The position numbers and the translations under genes are program-made. 64,000 nucleotides of DNA from Hydrogenothermaceae bacterium (GTDB taxonomy: Bacteria > Aquificota > Aquificia > Aquificales > Hydrogenothermaceae), in assembly GCA_026418455.1 (NCBI GenBank), contig JAOABH010000004.1:62001-126000 (forward strand), written 5' to 3'. How positions within the stretch are numbered: the stretch's first letter is position 1; every line of letters begins with the position of its first letter. The notes under the pieces were generated by a model, which was not told where the DNA came from, made no database searches, and worked only from the letters and a program-made list of their open reading frames with translations. This document shows positions 24,134 through 33,025 of this stretch, in pieces.

Positions 24134-25414
24134 ATGAAGAAGTTGTTCAAAACCGCAGTTTTAGGACTGTCAGCAGCAGCTTTATTACCATCTGTGGTAA
24201 ATGCTGCACCAAAGTTTTACTTTGGAGATGGAAAAGAGCTGGAGATATTCTTCATGAACCAGCTCTGGGCTGTTTATACTATGGATAGGGTTGAAAAAGG
24301 AACAAAATACGATAACAGAACGGATTTCTTTTTGAGAAGGTCAAGGGTAGGATTTCAGGGAAAGATTAATGAAGATCTATCTTGGAGAGTTTGGTTCGCA
24401 TATGATAACGTAGGATTGGATCCACATACGGGTTTAGCTAAAAATAATAATATAGGGTTAGTGGGAGCAAACTCCGGTAATACACAATTCTATCTCTGGG
24501 ATGCATATTTCACATATACTCTTAATCCAAAATGGGTAAATATTACTGTTGGGTATTTTAGACCGCAGGTTGGTAGAGAAAGTATTACAGCTGGATTTGA
24601 GGTAAATTCTTTTGAAAAAGCTTTAACAAACTTTTATCCAAGGCAGCATATAGTTGGAACTGGACCTGGTCGTGAAACTGGAATAAATATAGGTGGTCTT
24701 TACAATGATGATAAAACTAAGCTCGGATTAAATTATAATTTTGGGATTTTTAATACTGATAAATTTAACAGCGGATCCGGAGGTGATAACTTACTTTATA
24801 CAGCAAGGGTGGCAGTATCTTATGGTGACCCGGAGATGAAAAAGTATGGATTAGGATATAAAGTTAACTACTTTGGAAAGAGAAATGGTGTAACAGTAGC
24901 ATTTAATTATGCATATCAAGGTAGAGGACAAGATACAAATAGTTTTCCTTTAGCACCATCTGTATGGAGTACATATTTAAATGCAAATGTACCAAAAATT
25001 CAATTTAAAAACAATCAGCTGTTAGGTATAGATATACTTGCTAACTATAAAGATTTTAACTTTAATTTTGAATATGATGAACTTAAGAGAAATTTTGATG
25101 TTTCAAAACTTGATTATAAGGATAAAGTATGGCATGTAAGAGCAGGATATAATTTCACTCTCCCTAATAAAACAGTACTTGAGCCAGCCATAACATATGC
25201 AGAGTGGAAAGGAGATGCTACAAGTCTAAATGGAAATGGAAAGTATAAGGTTACAGATATTGGCTTAAGCTGGTATATAAAACAGAATAATCTGAAGTTT
25301 AATCTTCATTATGTTAATCAAGATGGTTCTGCCAACTCTGCATATGCCGGAACAGATGCAACTAAAAATAAAGCCGGAGATTATATAGGTGTTGGATTAC
25401 AGCTTATATTCTAA
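24134..25414 (+). CDS. Porin, OprP/OprO-like
   Basis: A 426-residue outer-membrane barrel: signal peptide ending VNA near residue 24, an opening FFLRRSRVGFQGKINEDLSWRVWF in pieces resembling phosphate-selective porins O and P, a central VGYFRPQVGRES, and a C-terminal YIGVGLQLIF ending in phenylalanine. It is preceded by AGGAGG and lies 23 bases after the lipoprotein, so it is part of the sox operon, before a strong terminator. It is a good candidate for anion (thiosulfate or sulfate) passage across the outer membrane. Confidence 0.82.
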   Translation: MKKLFKTAVLGLSAAALLPSVVNAAPKFYFGDGKELEIFFMNQLWAVYTMDRVEKGTKYDNRTDFFLRRSRVGFQGKINEDLSWRVWFAYDNVGLDPHTGLAKNNNIGLVGANSGNTQFYLWDAYFTYTLNPKWVNITVGYFRPQVGRESITAGFEVNSFEKALTNFYPRQHIVGTGPGRETGINIGGLYNDDKTKLGLNYNFGIFNTDKFNSGSGGDNLLYTARVAVSYGDPEMKKYGLGYKVNYFGKRNGVTVAFNYAYQGRGQDTNSFPLAPSVWSTYLNANVPKIQFKNNQLLGIDILANYKDFNFNFEYDELKRNFDVSKLDYKDKVWHVRAGYNFTLPNKTVLEPAITYAEWKGDATSLNGNGKYKVTDIGLSWYIKQNNLKFNLHYVNQDGSANSAYAGTDATKNKAGDYIGVGLQLIF

Positions 25415-25422
25415 GATCACTA

Positions 25423-25447
25423 CCTTTCCCCTTAGCCGGGGGAAAGG
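25423..25447 (+). terminator. Terminator after the sox-operon porin
   Basis: CCTTTCCCC/GGGGAAAGG stem, 7-base loop, then a T-rich tail (CTTTTATTACTTTTTT). It likely ends the main soxX-porin transcript. Confidence 0.85.
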
Positions 25448-25478
25448 CTTTTATTACTTTTTTAAGAGGTAGGTAGGT

Positions 25479-26399
25479 ATGGTTTTAAAAATCCTTTTTA
25501 TATTTTTTGCTTTAGTAGGTTACTCATTCTCTATGGAGATTAAACAGTTTTATAAGAATATGTATATGGTTCGTGGTGTAGATGGTATGCCGTCTGTTGA
25601 GAATAAAGGGTTTATGTCCAACGCTTACGCTATTCTTACAAAGGAAGGTTGGGTAGTTATAGATAGTCTGTCAACACCTGAACTTTCAAAAGAGTTTTTG
25701 TCCGGACTTCAAAAAATTAAAAAAGCTCCTGTAAAGTATCTGATTATAACTCATTACCATCCAGATCACTGGTATGGTGCTTCTACTTTTAAAGAAGTCG
25801 GCTCAACAGTTATAGCCCATAAAAAACTAAATGAGTTCTACAAAACTCCGGAAGCTAAAATGGCAGTTGAAGCATCAAACCAAAGATTTGGGGGAATTTA
25901 TAAGAATGTTAAACTAATACCAGCTGATATAGAGATAACATCAACCTATGACCTAAAAGTAGGAGAGTACAACTTATCAATTATCCCTACGGCTCCAGCT
26001 CACACTGACAACGATATAGTGGTACTTGTCAAAGGTGAGAATATTTTGTTTGTGGGAGATTTGGTTTATCTAAACAGGATTCCGTTTGCGGGAGATAGAG
26101 GTGCTTCTGTTAAAAACTGGCTAAAAATTCTTAAAGATATGGAAAATTTAAACCCTAAAATCATTCTTGGTGGACATAATCAACCTATGGATATTACAGC
26201 TATAAAATTCACATACGATTATTTAAATTACACCAGAGAAACTGTGAAAAAACTTAAAGATGATGGAAAAACCTTAGACCAGATAAAAGCATATATTAAC
26301 CAAAACTCTCCTTATAAAAACTTTGTTATGTATGACACATTTAACGATCCAAATGTTTATAAAATATATAACGATTTAGATTTGGAGGATTTCCAGTAG
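25479..26399 (+). CDS. Periplasmic metallo-beta-lactamase-fold hydrolase (SoxH-like)
   Basis: A 306-residue protein with an N-terminal signal (MVLKILFIFFALVGYSFS) and the metal motif H-x-H-x-D-H as THYHPDHW near residue 91. Further ligands appear in TAPAHTDND, FVGDLVYL and LGGHNQP. MBL proteins in sox clusters (SoxH) and the so-called quinoprotein relay hydrolases have this form; true substrate is unknown. It follows the porin terminator and is close to the DsrE-like gene (15-base gap). Confidence 0.82.
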   Translation: MVLKILFIFFALVGYSFSMEIKQFYKNMYMVRGVDGMPSVENKGFMSNAYAILTKEGWVVIDSLSTPELSKEFLSGLQKIKKAPVKYLIITHYHPDHWYGASTFKEVGSTVIAHKKLNEFYKTPEAKMAVEASNQRFGGIYKNVKLIPADIEITSTYDLKVGEYNLSIIPTAPAHTDNDIVVLVKGENILFVGDLVYLNRIPFAGDRGASVKNWLKILKDMENLNPKIILGGHNQPMDITAIKFTYDYLNYTRETVKKLKDDGKTLDQIKAYINQNSPYKNFVMYDTFNDPNVYKIYNDLDLEDFQ

Positions 26400-26414
26400 A
26401 TGGAGGTGATGTAG

Positions 26415-26876
26415 ATGAGAGTGATTATCTTTTTGATTTTGTTTATATTTTCTTTCTCATTAGCCGATGATAACCCAAAGGCGGTTATTAATCTCACAAC
26501 TGGAGATATAAACAGATTTAAGATGTATCTTTTAAGTGGTGTTGCCAACTCAGCAGAATACTATAAAAATAATCTTAAAGAGCTTAAAGTAGTGGTAGTT
26601 ATACACGGAGATGCTTACAAATTCTTTATAAAAGATATAAATAACTCACCATATAAAGATGATAAACTGTTAATTGAAAATCAAAAAGAGATAGAATCTA
26701 AACTTAACTATCTTTCAAAAAATTATGGTATTAAGTTTGTTATGTGCGAGCAAGGTATGAAAGGAAGGAAGATAGACCCAAAAACTCTTTATCCGTTTGT
26801 TGAACTTGTAGAAAATGCTTTTATAGCTCTTGTAGATTGGCAAAACAAAGGATATGCTTATATTCCATTAAATTAG
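26415..26876 (+). CDS. Exported DsrE-like protein
   Basis: A 153-residue protein with signal peptide (MRVIIFLILFIFSFSLA) and a DsrE/DsrF-like fold: VVVIHGDAYKFF near residue 58 and FVMCEQGMKGRKID near 112, where the cysteine matches the conserved position of DsrE-family sulfur-transfer proteins. Together with the MBL protein it may act on persulfide or sulfane sulfur in the periplasm. A GGAGGTGATG site precedes it. Confidence 0.78.
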   Translation: MRVIIFLILFIFSFSLADDNPKAVINLTTGDINRFKMYLLSGVANSAEYYKNNLKELKVVVVIHGDAYKFFIKDINNSPYKDDKLLIENQKEIESKLNYLSKNYGIKFVMCEQGMKGRKIDPKTLYPFVELVENAFIALVDWQNKGYAYIPLN

Positions 26877-26882
26877 ATGTTT

Positions 26883-26891
26883 TGATATAAT
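26883..26891 (+). promoter_or_regulatory. Extended -10 promoter for the second DUF302 gene
   Basis: TGATATAAT, a consensus extended -10, lies about 30 bases before the ATG at 26920. The -35 region is weak. Confidence 0.45.
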
Positions 26892-26919
26892 TTTTATAAA
26901 AAGCGGAGGTTGTTTTATT

Positions 26920-27480
26920 ATGAAAAAAGCTTTATTTGGACTTTTATCTCTTGCCTTGATATCTTCTCTTTCCTATGGAATGGGAAGTGATGCATCACCT
27001 AAAGCCAAAAAAGAAACTCAAAAAAATCAAACAGCTCAATCAAAGTCAGAAAGTATCTTTCCTTCAGGAAAAGGTTTAGTTATATATAAGGTAGATGGAG
27101 ACCCGGGTGATGTGATGATTGCCTTGAAAGGCAACCTTGAAGCCTCTCAGATTGTTGTTGTTACAACCACAGACCCGGCAGCACCGTTGGCAAATAACAT
27201 AAAACTCTTTCCAGATTACAAAAAATTGAAAGTTGATTATATTCAAAACTTTTTAGTTACAAGTATGACAACCCTTTACAAAATCTTTACAAACGACCCG
27301 AATGCTATGGTTATATCTCCGTTGGTTATAACAATTTATCAGTATGAGGGAGATGATAAAACCTATATAGTCAGGACAAAACCTTCATTACTCCTTGATG
27401 GGACAAAATATCCGGAAGCCAAAAAAGCCGTTGAAGAGTTAGAAGACAGAATAGATAAAGCAATAAAGCAGCTTCTTTAA
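26920..27480 (+). CDS. Exported DUF302-family protein
   Basis: A 186-residue protein with signal peptide (cleavage near SYG), a short polar linker rich in K, Q and S, then a DUF302-like domain: GKGLVIYKVDGDPGDVMIAL opening, NFLVTSMTTLYKIF in the middle, VITIYQYEGDDKTYIVRT near the end. It is a relative of the lipoprotein at 23472. No catalytic residues are recognisable. GGAGG lies seven bases before the ATG. Confidence 0.72.
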   Translation: MKKALFGLLSLALISSLSYGMGSDASPKAKKETQKNQTAQSKSESIFPSGKGLVIYKVDGDPGDVMIALKGNLEASQIVVVTTTDPAAPLANNIKLFPDYKKLKVDYIQNFLVTSMTTLYKIFTNDPNAMVISPLVITIYQYEGDDKTYIVRTKPSLLLDGTKYPEAKKAVEELEDRIDKAIKQLL

Positions 27481-27487
27481 CTGTTAT

Positions 27488-27503
27488 AGGGGGTTGTCCC
27501 CCT
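27488..27503 (+). terminator. Probable terminator at the end of the sulfur island
   Basis: AGGGGG/CCCCCT stem with a TTGT loop, followed by CATTTACC. The U run is poor, so it may need Rho or act mainly as a stabilising hairpin. Confidence 0.55.
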
Positions 27504-27558
27504 CATTTACCCTATCCCAGTAAAATCTGTTTTCCATATTTTTACCTGTGTTTTTTCT

Positions 27559-27587
27559 TTGAAAAATCATAATTTTTAATCTATATT
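27559..27587 (+). promoter_or_regulatory. Promoter for mnmG
   Basis: TTGAAA (27559-27564), 17 bases, TATATT (27582-27587). Start near 27594 gives a leader of about 26 bases containing AAGAGGTGA. Confidence 0.7.
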
Positions 27588-27619
27588 ATACTATCCAAAT
27601 CTAAGAAGAGGTGAAGTGT

Positions 27620-29482
27620 ATGGTTTATGATACAGAGTTTGGAGTTGTTGTTGTTGGTGGTGGACATGCAGGTATAGAGGCAGCTTTAATATCTGCAAAA
27701 ATGGGAGTTAAAACAGCATTAATTACATTAGATAAAGAAAAGATAGGGCTTATGCCGTGTAATCCTGCGATAGGAGGAATTGCAAAAGGTATAGTTGTTA
27801 GGGAGGTTGATGCCTTAGGTGGAGAGATGGGAAAAGCTATAGACAAAACTGGAATACAGTATAAGATGCTTAACACAAGAAAAGGTCCGGCAGTTCAATC
27901 ACCTCGAGCTCAGGCAGATAAAGAGGAATATAGAAAATATATGGTAGATAAAACTCATAACACAGAAAATTTAACAGTTATAGAAGATGAAGTGATAGAT
28001 ATAGTTTTAAAGAGAAATTCAAACGAAGTAGAGGGAGTAATAACAGCTAATGGAATAAAGATAAAAACAGATGCTGTAGTCGTAACAACGGGAACATTTT
28101 TAAACGGTGTTATACATATAGGAGATAAGAGATTTTCTGCCGGAAGAATAGAGGAAAGACCAGCAACAAAACTTCCAGAGTTTTATAAGAAACATGGATT
28201 TGAAATGGCGAGATTTAAAACTGGAACTCCGGCAAGATTGGACAAAAGAACCATAGATTTCTCCGGACTTGAAGAGGCAAGGGGAGATAATCCTGCACCT
28301 AAATTCTCTTTTTGGACTCATCCAGAGGGAACTTACTGGTTTAACTTTGAAGATGAAGTTCCATGTTATATAACTTATACAACACCTAAAACTCACAAAA
28401 TTATAAAGGATAACCTACACAGAACTGCACTTTACGGTGGAGCAATCACAGGAATAGGACCAAGATACTGCCCTTCCATAGAAGATAAAATAGTTAAATT
28501 TGAGGGGAAAGAGAGACATACGATATGGCTTGAACCAGAAACGAGAGATGGTATAAGTATATATCCTAATGGGATGAGTACATCTCTTCCTGAAGAGATA
28601 CAGTGGGAGATGTACAGGACTATACCTGGCTTGGAAAATGTGGTTTTACTAAAACCAGCCTATGCTATAGAGTATGATATTGTTATGCCGACAGAACTCT
28701 ATCCGACCCTTGAAACTAAGAAAGTTAAAGGACTTTTCCATGCAGGAAACTTCAACGGCACAACGGGATACGAAGAAGCAGCAGGACAGGGAATAGTAGC
28801 AGGAATAAATGCAGCATTGAAATCTCTCGGCAAAGAAGAACCTTTTGTAGTTAATAGAGATGAAGGGTATATTGGAGTTATGATAGATGACCTTACAACA
28901 AAAGGAGTTATAGAACCATATAGACTGTTTACATCTCGGTCAGAGTATAGACTTCACATAAGACAGGATAACCCTATATTGAGACTGTATGAAAAAGCTT
29001 ATAGAATAGGTACTTTAACCGAAGATGAATATAAATTTGTTAAAGATATAGAAAAAGAGATAAATTACTGGCTCAATAGATACAGAGAAGAAACAGTAAA
29101 GTTAGGAGATAGGAGAGTATCTATTTTTAACTATTTACAGAAGCCGGAGGTAGATGTAAAGAAACTATCAGAAGAAGGATTTCCAACTCCAACTCAAGAG
29201 TATGTAAAAGATGAAGTTGAGATTCTTGTAAAGTATGATGGGTATTTTGAGAGAGAAAAAAAGTTGAATGAAAAGATGAAGTACTTAGATAGTATAAAGA
29301 TACCTGCTGATATTGATTACTCACAGGTAGCAGGACTTACAAAGGAAGCAGTTCAAAAACTTTCAAAAGCAAAGCCTTTAACATTAGGACAGGCATCAAG
29401 GTTAGAAGGAATAACTCCAGCAGCAATAACAGCGATATTGGTTCATATAGAGAAGTTGAGAGAAAAGAAAAAAACAGGTTGA
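27620..29482 (+). CDS. mnmG: tRNA uridine-34 carboxymethylaminomethyl enzyme MnmG (GidA)
   Basis: A 620-residue FAD protein that with MnmE modifies wobble U34 of several tRNAs. Visible are the FAD motif [14 protein letters not shown], the GlcNPAIGG segment ([11 protein letters not shown]), [11 protein letters not shown], the conserved cysteine in RYCPSIEDK (about residue 280) and [18 protein letters not shown]. The C-terminal helical domain ends with [16 protein letters not shown] at 27611 is in frame but too close to the ribosome site; ATG at 27620 gives the normal N-terminus. Confidence 0.95.
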   Translation: MVYDTEFGVVVVGGGHAGIEAALISAKMGVKTALITLDKEKIGLMPCNPAIGGIAKGIVVREVDALGGEMGKAIDKTGIQYKMLNTRKGPAVQSPRAQADKEEYRKYMVDKTHNTENLTVIEDEVIDIVLKRNSNEVEGVITANGIKIKTDAVVVTTGTFLNGVIHIGDKRFSAGRIEERPATKLPEFYKKHGFEMARFKTGTPARLDKRTIDFSGLEEARGDNPAPKFSFWTHPEGTYWFNFEDEVPCYITYTTPKTHKIIKDNLHRTALYGGAITGIGPRYCPSIEDKIVKFEGKERHTIWLEPETRDGISIYPNGMSTSLPEEIQWEMYRTIPGLENVVLLKPAYAIEYDIVMPTELYPTLETKKVKGLFHAGNFNGTTGYEEAAGQGIVAGINAALKSLGKEEPFVVNRDEGYIGVMIDDLTTKGVIEPYRLFTSRSEYRLHIRQDNPILRLYEKAYRIGTLTEDEYKFVKDIEKEINYWLNRYREETVKLGDRRVSIFNYLQKPEVDVKKLSEEGFPTPTQEYVKDEVEILVKYDGYFEREKKLNEKMKYLDSIKIPADIDYSQVAGLTKEAVQKLSKAKPLTLGQASRLEGITPAAITAILVHIEKLREKKKTG

Positions 29483-29536
29483 TAAATTTTATACTACTGT
29501 TTATATTTAAGAGTTAATGGAATCCGGAGGTATACA

Positions 29537-30403
29537 ATGGCTTATATAGAAGAAAGAGTGGAAAGTCTCGAAGAAACAGCAGATAAGCTTCTTGAATTAG
29601 TTAGAGAACTTTATAAAAGTATAAAAGAATCTGAAATCCAAAGAGAAAAAGACCGTCAAGAGTGGGAAAAACGTATGAAGGAGGTTGAGGAAAAAAGAGA
29701 AAAAGACCGTCAGGAGTGGAACGAGAAATTTGAAAGAGAAAGAAAAGAATGGAATGAAAAGTTTGAGAGAGAAAAGCAAGAGTGGAATGCAAAATTTGAA
29801 AGAGAAAAGCAAGAATGGAACGAGAAGTTTGAGAGGGAAAAGCAAGAATGGAATGAAAAGTTTGAAAGAGAAAAACAGCAACGGGAAGAAGAGTTTAAGA
29901 AATCTCAACAGGAATGGGATAGAAAGTTTGAACAGCAGAAAAGAGAAGATAGGAAAAAGTGGGAAGAAATGGTCCTGAGATTGGGAACTTTGGTTGAAGA
30001 TATAGTAGCACCTAATATTGAAACAATAGCAAAAAAATATTTTGGCTGTGTTGATGTTATATTTGACGGTATAAGGATTAAAAAGAGACATTTTGCAGAT
30101 AGAGGCAAAAGAAGGGAGTTTGATTTTATCCTTGTGTGTGATGATGTTATACTTCTGAATGAGACAAAAGCAAATCCAAGACCTGAGTATGCGAAGGAGT
30201 TTGTTGAGTTTGTGAAGAGTGGAGAGTTTTGGGATTACTTTCCGGAGTATAGGGATAAAAAACTTATACCTATATTTTCAACTCTTTATATGCCGGAGGA
30301 TATAGTTTCATATCTTACGAAGAATAAGATATATGCTCTTGCTATGAAAGGTGATGAGATGGATATTTTAAATTACAATGAGGTTTCAGGAGGATTAAGA
30401 TGA
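29537..30403 (+). CDS. Hendecad coiled-coil protein with nuclease-like C-terminal domain
   Basis: A 288-residue protein with two parts. Residues 1-150 form a highly charged coiled coil, including seven 11-residue units (residues 60-136) of the form EWNEKFEREKQ. Residues 155-285 form an alpha/beta domain with REFDFILVCDDVILLNETKA, whose D...E-x-K pattern resembles a PD-(D/E)xK nuclease core. Similar coiled-coil proteins with nuclease-like ends (often labelled DUF3782 or SMC-like) are known in thermophiles and cyanobacteria without a defined role. GGAGG precedes the ATG. It overlaps the ferritin-like gene by four bases. Function unknown. Confidence 0.75.
   Translation: MAYIEERVESLEETADKLLELVRELYKSIKESEIQREKDRQEWEKRMKEVEEKREKDRQEWNEKFERERKEWNEKFEREKQEWNAKFEREKQEWNEKFEREKQEWNEKFEREKQQREEEFKKSQQEWDRKFEQQKREDRKKWEEMVLRLGTLVEDIVAPNIETIAKKYFGCVDVIFDGIRIKKRHFADRGKRREFDFILVCDDVILLNETKANPRPEYAKEFVEFVKSGEFWDYFPEYRDKKLIPIFSTLYMPEDIVSYLTKNKIYALAMKGDEMDILNYNEVSGGLR
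29714..29944 (+). repeat. Seven 33-bp tandem units encoding hendecads
   Basis: Units of 33 bases begin at 29714, 29747, 29780, 29813, 29846, 29879 and 29912. Units 2-5 are nearly identical in protein (EWN[E/A]KFEREKQ) with mostly synonymous base changes; the last two have diverged. Eleven-residue periodicity predicts a straight or slightly right-handed coiled coil. Repeat number may vary between strains by slippage. Confidence 0.85.
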
Positions 30404-31326
30404 GAGATTTAGAGAGAGAAAAGATAATACAGTACTTTAATTATAATATAACTCTTGAACATTCAGCTATAATTCAGTATCTTTTCCACGCTTACACCAT
30501 AGGTGATGCTGAAACGGAAAATGAACTTGAAGAGATAGCAAGAGAAGAAATGAAACATCTTAGGATGTTTGCCCATAAGGTTGTAGAACTGGGAGGAAAA
30601 CCGGCAATATTTGACAGGGCGGCAGTTTTCCTAAATGCTCCAACTTATGAGGATCTTATTCAACTTGATATAGATGCAGAGCTTATGGCTATTCAAGAGT
30701 ATAAAAGACAGAGAGATGAAATAACTGAAGAGTCCGCTAAGAAAATATTAACGAGAGCAATTGAAGATGAAACAGCACACAGTGTAATTTTTAAAAAGAT
30801 GAAAGAAAATGTTAAAAATATAGTTAAAAATGGCTCATCAGAGATAGATGAAAACATGGCAAAAGTGGTTCAACTTTTAAACACAGTTTTACAGAAACAG
30901 TATCAGAAGATACTTGAACATCTCTTTCAATCATTCATGCTTCGCCATAAAAACCCTATACTCAGTGACGAGGTAGAGCAGAAAGCAATAGACCAGATGA
31001 AGCATTTTGGATGGATAGCAGAGGAGATATCTGAAAAAGGCTTCAGCATTGATGTAAATCTTCCGAAAGCAAAACCTATGGAAAATCCCCAGGATATAAT
31101 AAAAGCAGTGAAAGAAGAGGAGATAACAGCAAAAAAAGAGTTTCAGGAGATATCTTCAAAGGTAGAGTCTCCGGATTTATCTTGGATTTTACAGAGAATA
31201 GCAGACAGAGAGATCCATTACACAGATTTAGAGAGATTTTTAAACAGTAATGATGTTGATGCTAAAATGGCTTCAGAAATAGTAAAAGCTTTTACAGTTG
31301 GAAGTCTGTTTAAGAGAGGTGGCTAA
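30400..31326 (+). CDS. Double ferritin-like (four-helix diiron) protein
   Basis: A 308-residue protein made of two ferritin-like four-helix domains. The first (residues 1-150) has the full diiron set: E in LEHSAIIQYL, E-x2-H in REEMKHLRMF, E in DAELMAIQEY and E-x2-H in EDETAHSVIF. The second (about 160-300) repeats the pattern with variations (KILEHLFQSF, AIDQMKHFGW, EITAKKEFQE, ADREIHYTDL). Its role may be iron storage or oxidative-stress defence; tandem fusion is less usual than single bacterioferritin domains. Its ATG overlaps the previous stop (ATGA), and its stop overlaps the convergent mtnP stop. Confidence 0.75.
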   Translation: MRDLEREKIIQYFNYNITLEHSAIIQYLFHAYTIGDAETENELEEIAREEMKHLRMFAHKVVELGGKPAIFDRAAVFLNAPTYEDLIQLDIDAELMAIQEYKRQRDEITEESAKKILTRAIEDETAHSVIFKKMKENVKNIVKNGSSEIDENMAKVVQLLNTVLQKQYQKILEHLFQSFMLRHKNPILSDEVEQKAIDQMKHFGWIAEEISEKGFSIDVNLPKAKPMENPQDIIKAVKEEEITAKKEFQEISSKVESPDLSWILQRIADREIHYTDLERFLNSNDVDAKMASEIVKAFTVGSLFKRGG

Positions 31327-32162
31327 ATAGCCGCCCCTTTTAAGACCTCTTCACATTGACAGTTAAAGTTATCAGGTAGAATATCTAAGAATTTAAGTAT
31401 AACCTGTTTTATCTCTTCATTCTTTTTATGCATCATCTCAACAACTTCATCAGAAGTTAATCTGTTTTCCGATATACCGGCTGCAAGATTTGTAACTATA
31501 CTTATACTACCAAAATGTATCTTTAACTCTCTTGCTAAAACAACTTCCGGAACAAGAGTCATTCCTACAATATCAAATCCCATGTTTGAGAACATCTTTA
31601 TCTCTGCTTTTGTCTCTAATCTTGGACCTTCTGTTGCAACATATACTCCTTTTTCATGGAATTTTGATCCATTTTCTCTACAAGCTTTAATTAAACTTTC
31701 TCTCATTATCGGACAGAAAGGCTCAGTAACATCAATATGAACCACTCTTTTTGTGTTTAGATACTCTTCAACCTCATCCTGATAGTTTGTATCGCTATCC
31801 TTTGAGTATATACCTTCGTAAAAAGTCTGAATCCTTGACTTTGTAAAATCTACGAAGTTGTCTGATATAACAAAATCTCCGGGATTAAAATTGGGGTTTA
31901 TACCACCAACGGCTGATACAGACAGTATCCTATTTACCCCTAACTTTCTAAATCCCCATATATTAGCTCTAAAATTTATAAGGTGAGGTGGAAATTTATG
32001 ACCTCTTCCATGTCTTGGTAGAAAAATGACTTTTTTATCTTTATATTCAGCAACGATATAACTGTCAGAAGGTTCTCCAAAAGGTGTTTCAACCTTAACC
32101 TCTTCTAAAACTTTAATACCTTCTATGTTATATAAACCACTTCCACCTATGATTCCTATCAT
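31323..32162 (-). CDS. mtnP: S-methyl-5'-thioadenosine phosphorylase (MtnP)
   Basis: A 279-residue trimeric-type purine nucleoside phosphorylase fold. It splits methylthioadenosine into adenine and methylthioribose 1-phosphate, the step before MtnA/MtnB. Visible: GIIGGSGLYNI at the start, the phosphate-binding RHGRGHKFPPH (about residue 50), a SAVGGINP segment and GMTLVPEVVLARELK. A relaxed MTAP/PNP specificity cannot be excluded. It is separated from mtnB and mtnD by 30 kb. It is convergent with the ferritin-like gene with a four-base overlap. Confidence 0.9.
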   Translation of the reverse strand: MIGIIGGSGLYNIEGIKVLEEVKVETPFGEPSDSYIVAEYKDKKVIFLPRHGRGHKFPPHLINFRANIWGFRKLGVNRILSVSAVGGINPNFNPGDFVISDNFVDFTKSRIQTFYEGIYSKDSDTNYQDEVEEYLNTKRVVHIDVTEPFCPIMRESLIKACRENGSKFHEKGVYVATEGPRLETKAEIKMFSNMGFDIVGMTLVPEVVLARELKIHFGSISIVTNLAAGISENRLTSDEVVEMMHKKNEEIKQVILKFLDILPDNFNCQCEEVLKGAAI

Positions 32163-32169
32163 CTAAACC

Positions 32170-32880
32170 TCATCTATTTTCGTAGTATAGGTATCTGCCA
32201 CAGTTTGGACAGGTAAGCATCTTGTCTGTTTTCAGAAGTTCTGAAAAGATTTTAGGAGGTATTATCATATAACAACCGCTACACGTAGAGTCCTGAACTA
32301 TCGCTATAACTTTACTTTTGACTCTCTTCTTTATGTTCTCATACTGCTGATAATCTTGAGGTTTTAGATTTTTTACTAACTCTTCTCTATTAGATTTTAA
32401 CTGTTCTAATCTCTGTTGCAAGTTTTTCTCTTCTTCTTGAAGCTGATTTATCTGGTAGTCAATTTCTTGGACTTTTCTGTTTATCTCAATCTCTAACTGA
32501 GGTATCTGATTTTTTAGATTTTCTATTTCTTCCATAAGGTTTATTATCTCATCTTCTATTTCCATAATAGATTCTTCTGCTCTTGCTTTTTCTCTTAATA
32601 GGTTTTTATACTCTTCATTGGTTTTTACTTTTTCTAAGGCTTTTTCTACTTTCTTTATTCTCTCTTGTAAATCTTGAATATCTAACTCTTTCTCTTTCTT
32701 TGCAAATTCAAGCTCTTTAACTCTATGTTTCAAATTCTCTAATTTGTAGGTTTCTTCTTCTTTGCTTTTTTCAAGATTTTCTATCTTTGTTGGTAGACTT
32801 TGTAGTTTTTCTGTTGTAGATTGAATCTCCAGGTCTATTTCCTGAAGTTTTAAAAGGTTCTTTACTGTTGTGCTGTCCAT
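32170..32880 (-). CDS. Zinc-ribbon coiled-coil protein (CdsZ/FlgN-like C4 family)
   Basis: A 236-residue protein: a long antiparallel coiled coil (residues 5-190, rich in E, K, L heptads) ending in a C4 zinc ribbon, C-x2-C (TCSGCYMIIPP) and C-x2-C (LTCPNCGRYL). The PPK/IPP segment between them is typical of this widespread family, which has been proposed to act in RNA-related or stalled-ribosome processes; the biochemical role is not settled. It is 26 bases downstream of the tRNA gene on the same strand and probably shares its promoter. Confidence 0.82.
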   Translation of the reverse strand: MDSTTVKNLLKLQEIDLEIQSTTEKLQSLPTKIENLEKSKEEETYKLENLKHRVKELEFAKKEKELDIQDLQERIKKVEKALEKVKTNEEYKNLLREKARAEESIMEIEDEIINLMEEIENLKNQIPQLEIEINRKVQEIDYQINQLQEEEKNLQQRLEQLKSNREELVKNLKPQDYQQYENIKKRVKSKVIAIVQDSTCSGCYMIIPPKIFSELLKTDKMLTCPNCGRYLYYENR

Positions 32881-32906
32881 ATTCTCTCCGCTTTTACATT
32901 AGAAAG

Positions 32907-32980
32907 TGGGCCTGGAGGGACTCGAACCCCCGGCCGGACGGTTATGAGCCGTCTGCTCTAACCAACTGAGCTACAGGCCC
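32907..32980 (-). tRNA. tRNA with CAT anticodon (probably tRNA-Ile2, lysidine type; or elongator Met)
   Basis: On the minus strand a full 74-base cloverleaf: acceptor GGGCCTG/CAGGCCC, D-arm GCTC..GAGC, anticodon stem GACGG/CCGTC with loop CTCATAA, T-arm GGGGG-TTCGAGT-CCCTC (one G-U pair), discriminator A. CCA is not encoded. CAT anticodons serve initiator Met, elongator Met or lysidine-modified Ile2. The G1-C72 pair excludes a typical initiator. C4-G69 and C5-G68 pairs fit known TilS recognition, favouring Ile2, but this is not decisive. Confidence 0.92.
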
Positions 32981-32996
32981 TCCAAATGAGATAAAT

Positions 32997-33025
32997 AATA
33001 TACTACATTTTTGACTTCCGGTCAA
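32997..33025 (-). promoter_or_regulatory. Promoter for the tRNA and zinc-ribbon gene
   Basis: On the minus strand TTGACC (33025-33020), 17 bases, TATATT (33002-32997). The start would be about 10 bases before the tRNA 5' end. It overlaps the divergent dedA promoter. Confidence 0.7.

Noticed and set aside
29714-29944. Regular 33-base repeats that could be taken for a CRISPR array
   Set aside because: Units abut with no unique spacers, are in frame and encode a coiled coil.
29597-30091. A 164-codon minus-strand frame, rich in F, L, S and P
   Set aside because: It is the antisense of the hendecad repeats: K and E codons read backwards give F, L and S. The + strand frame has the ribosome site and coiled-coil pattern.
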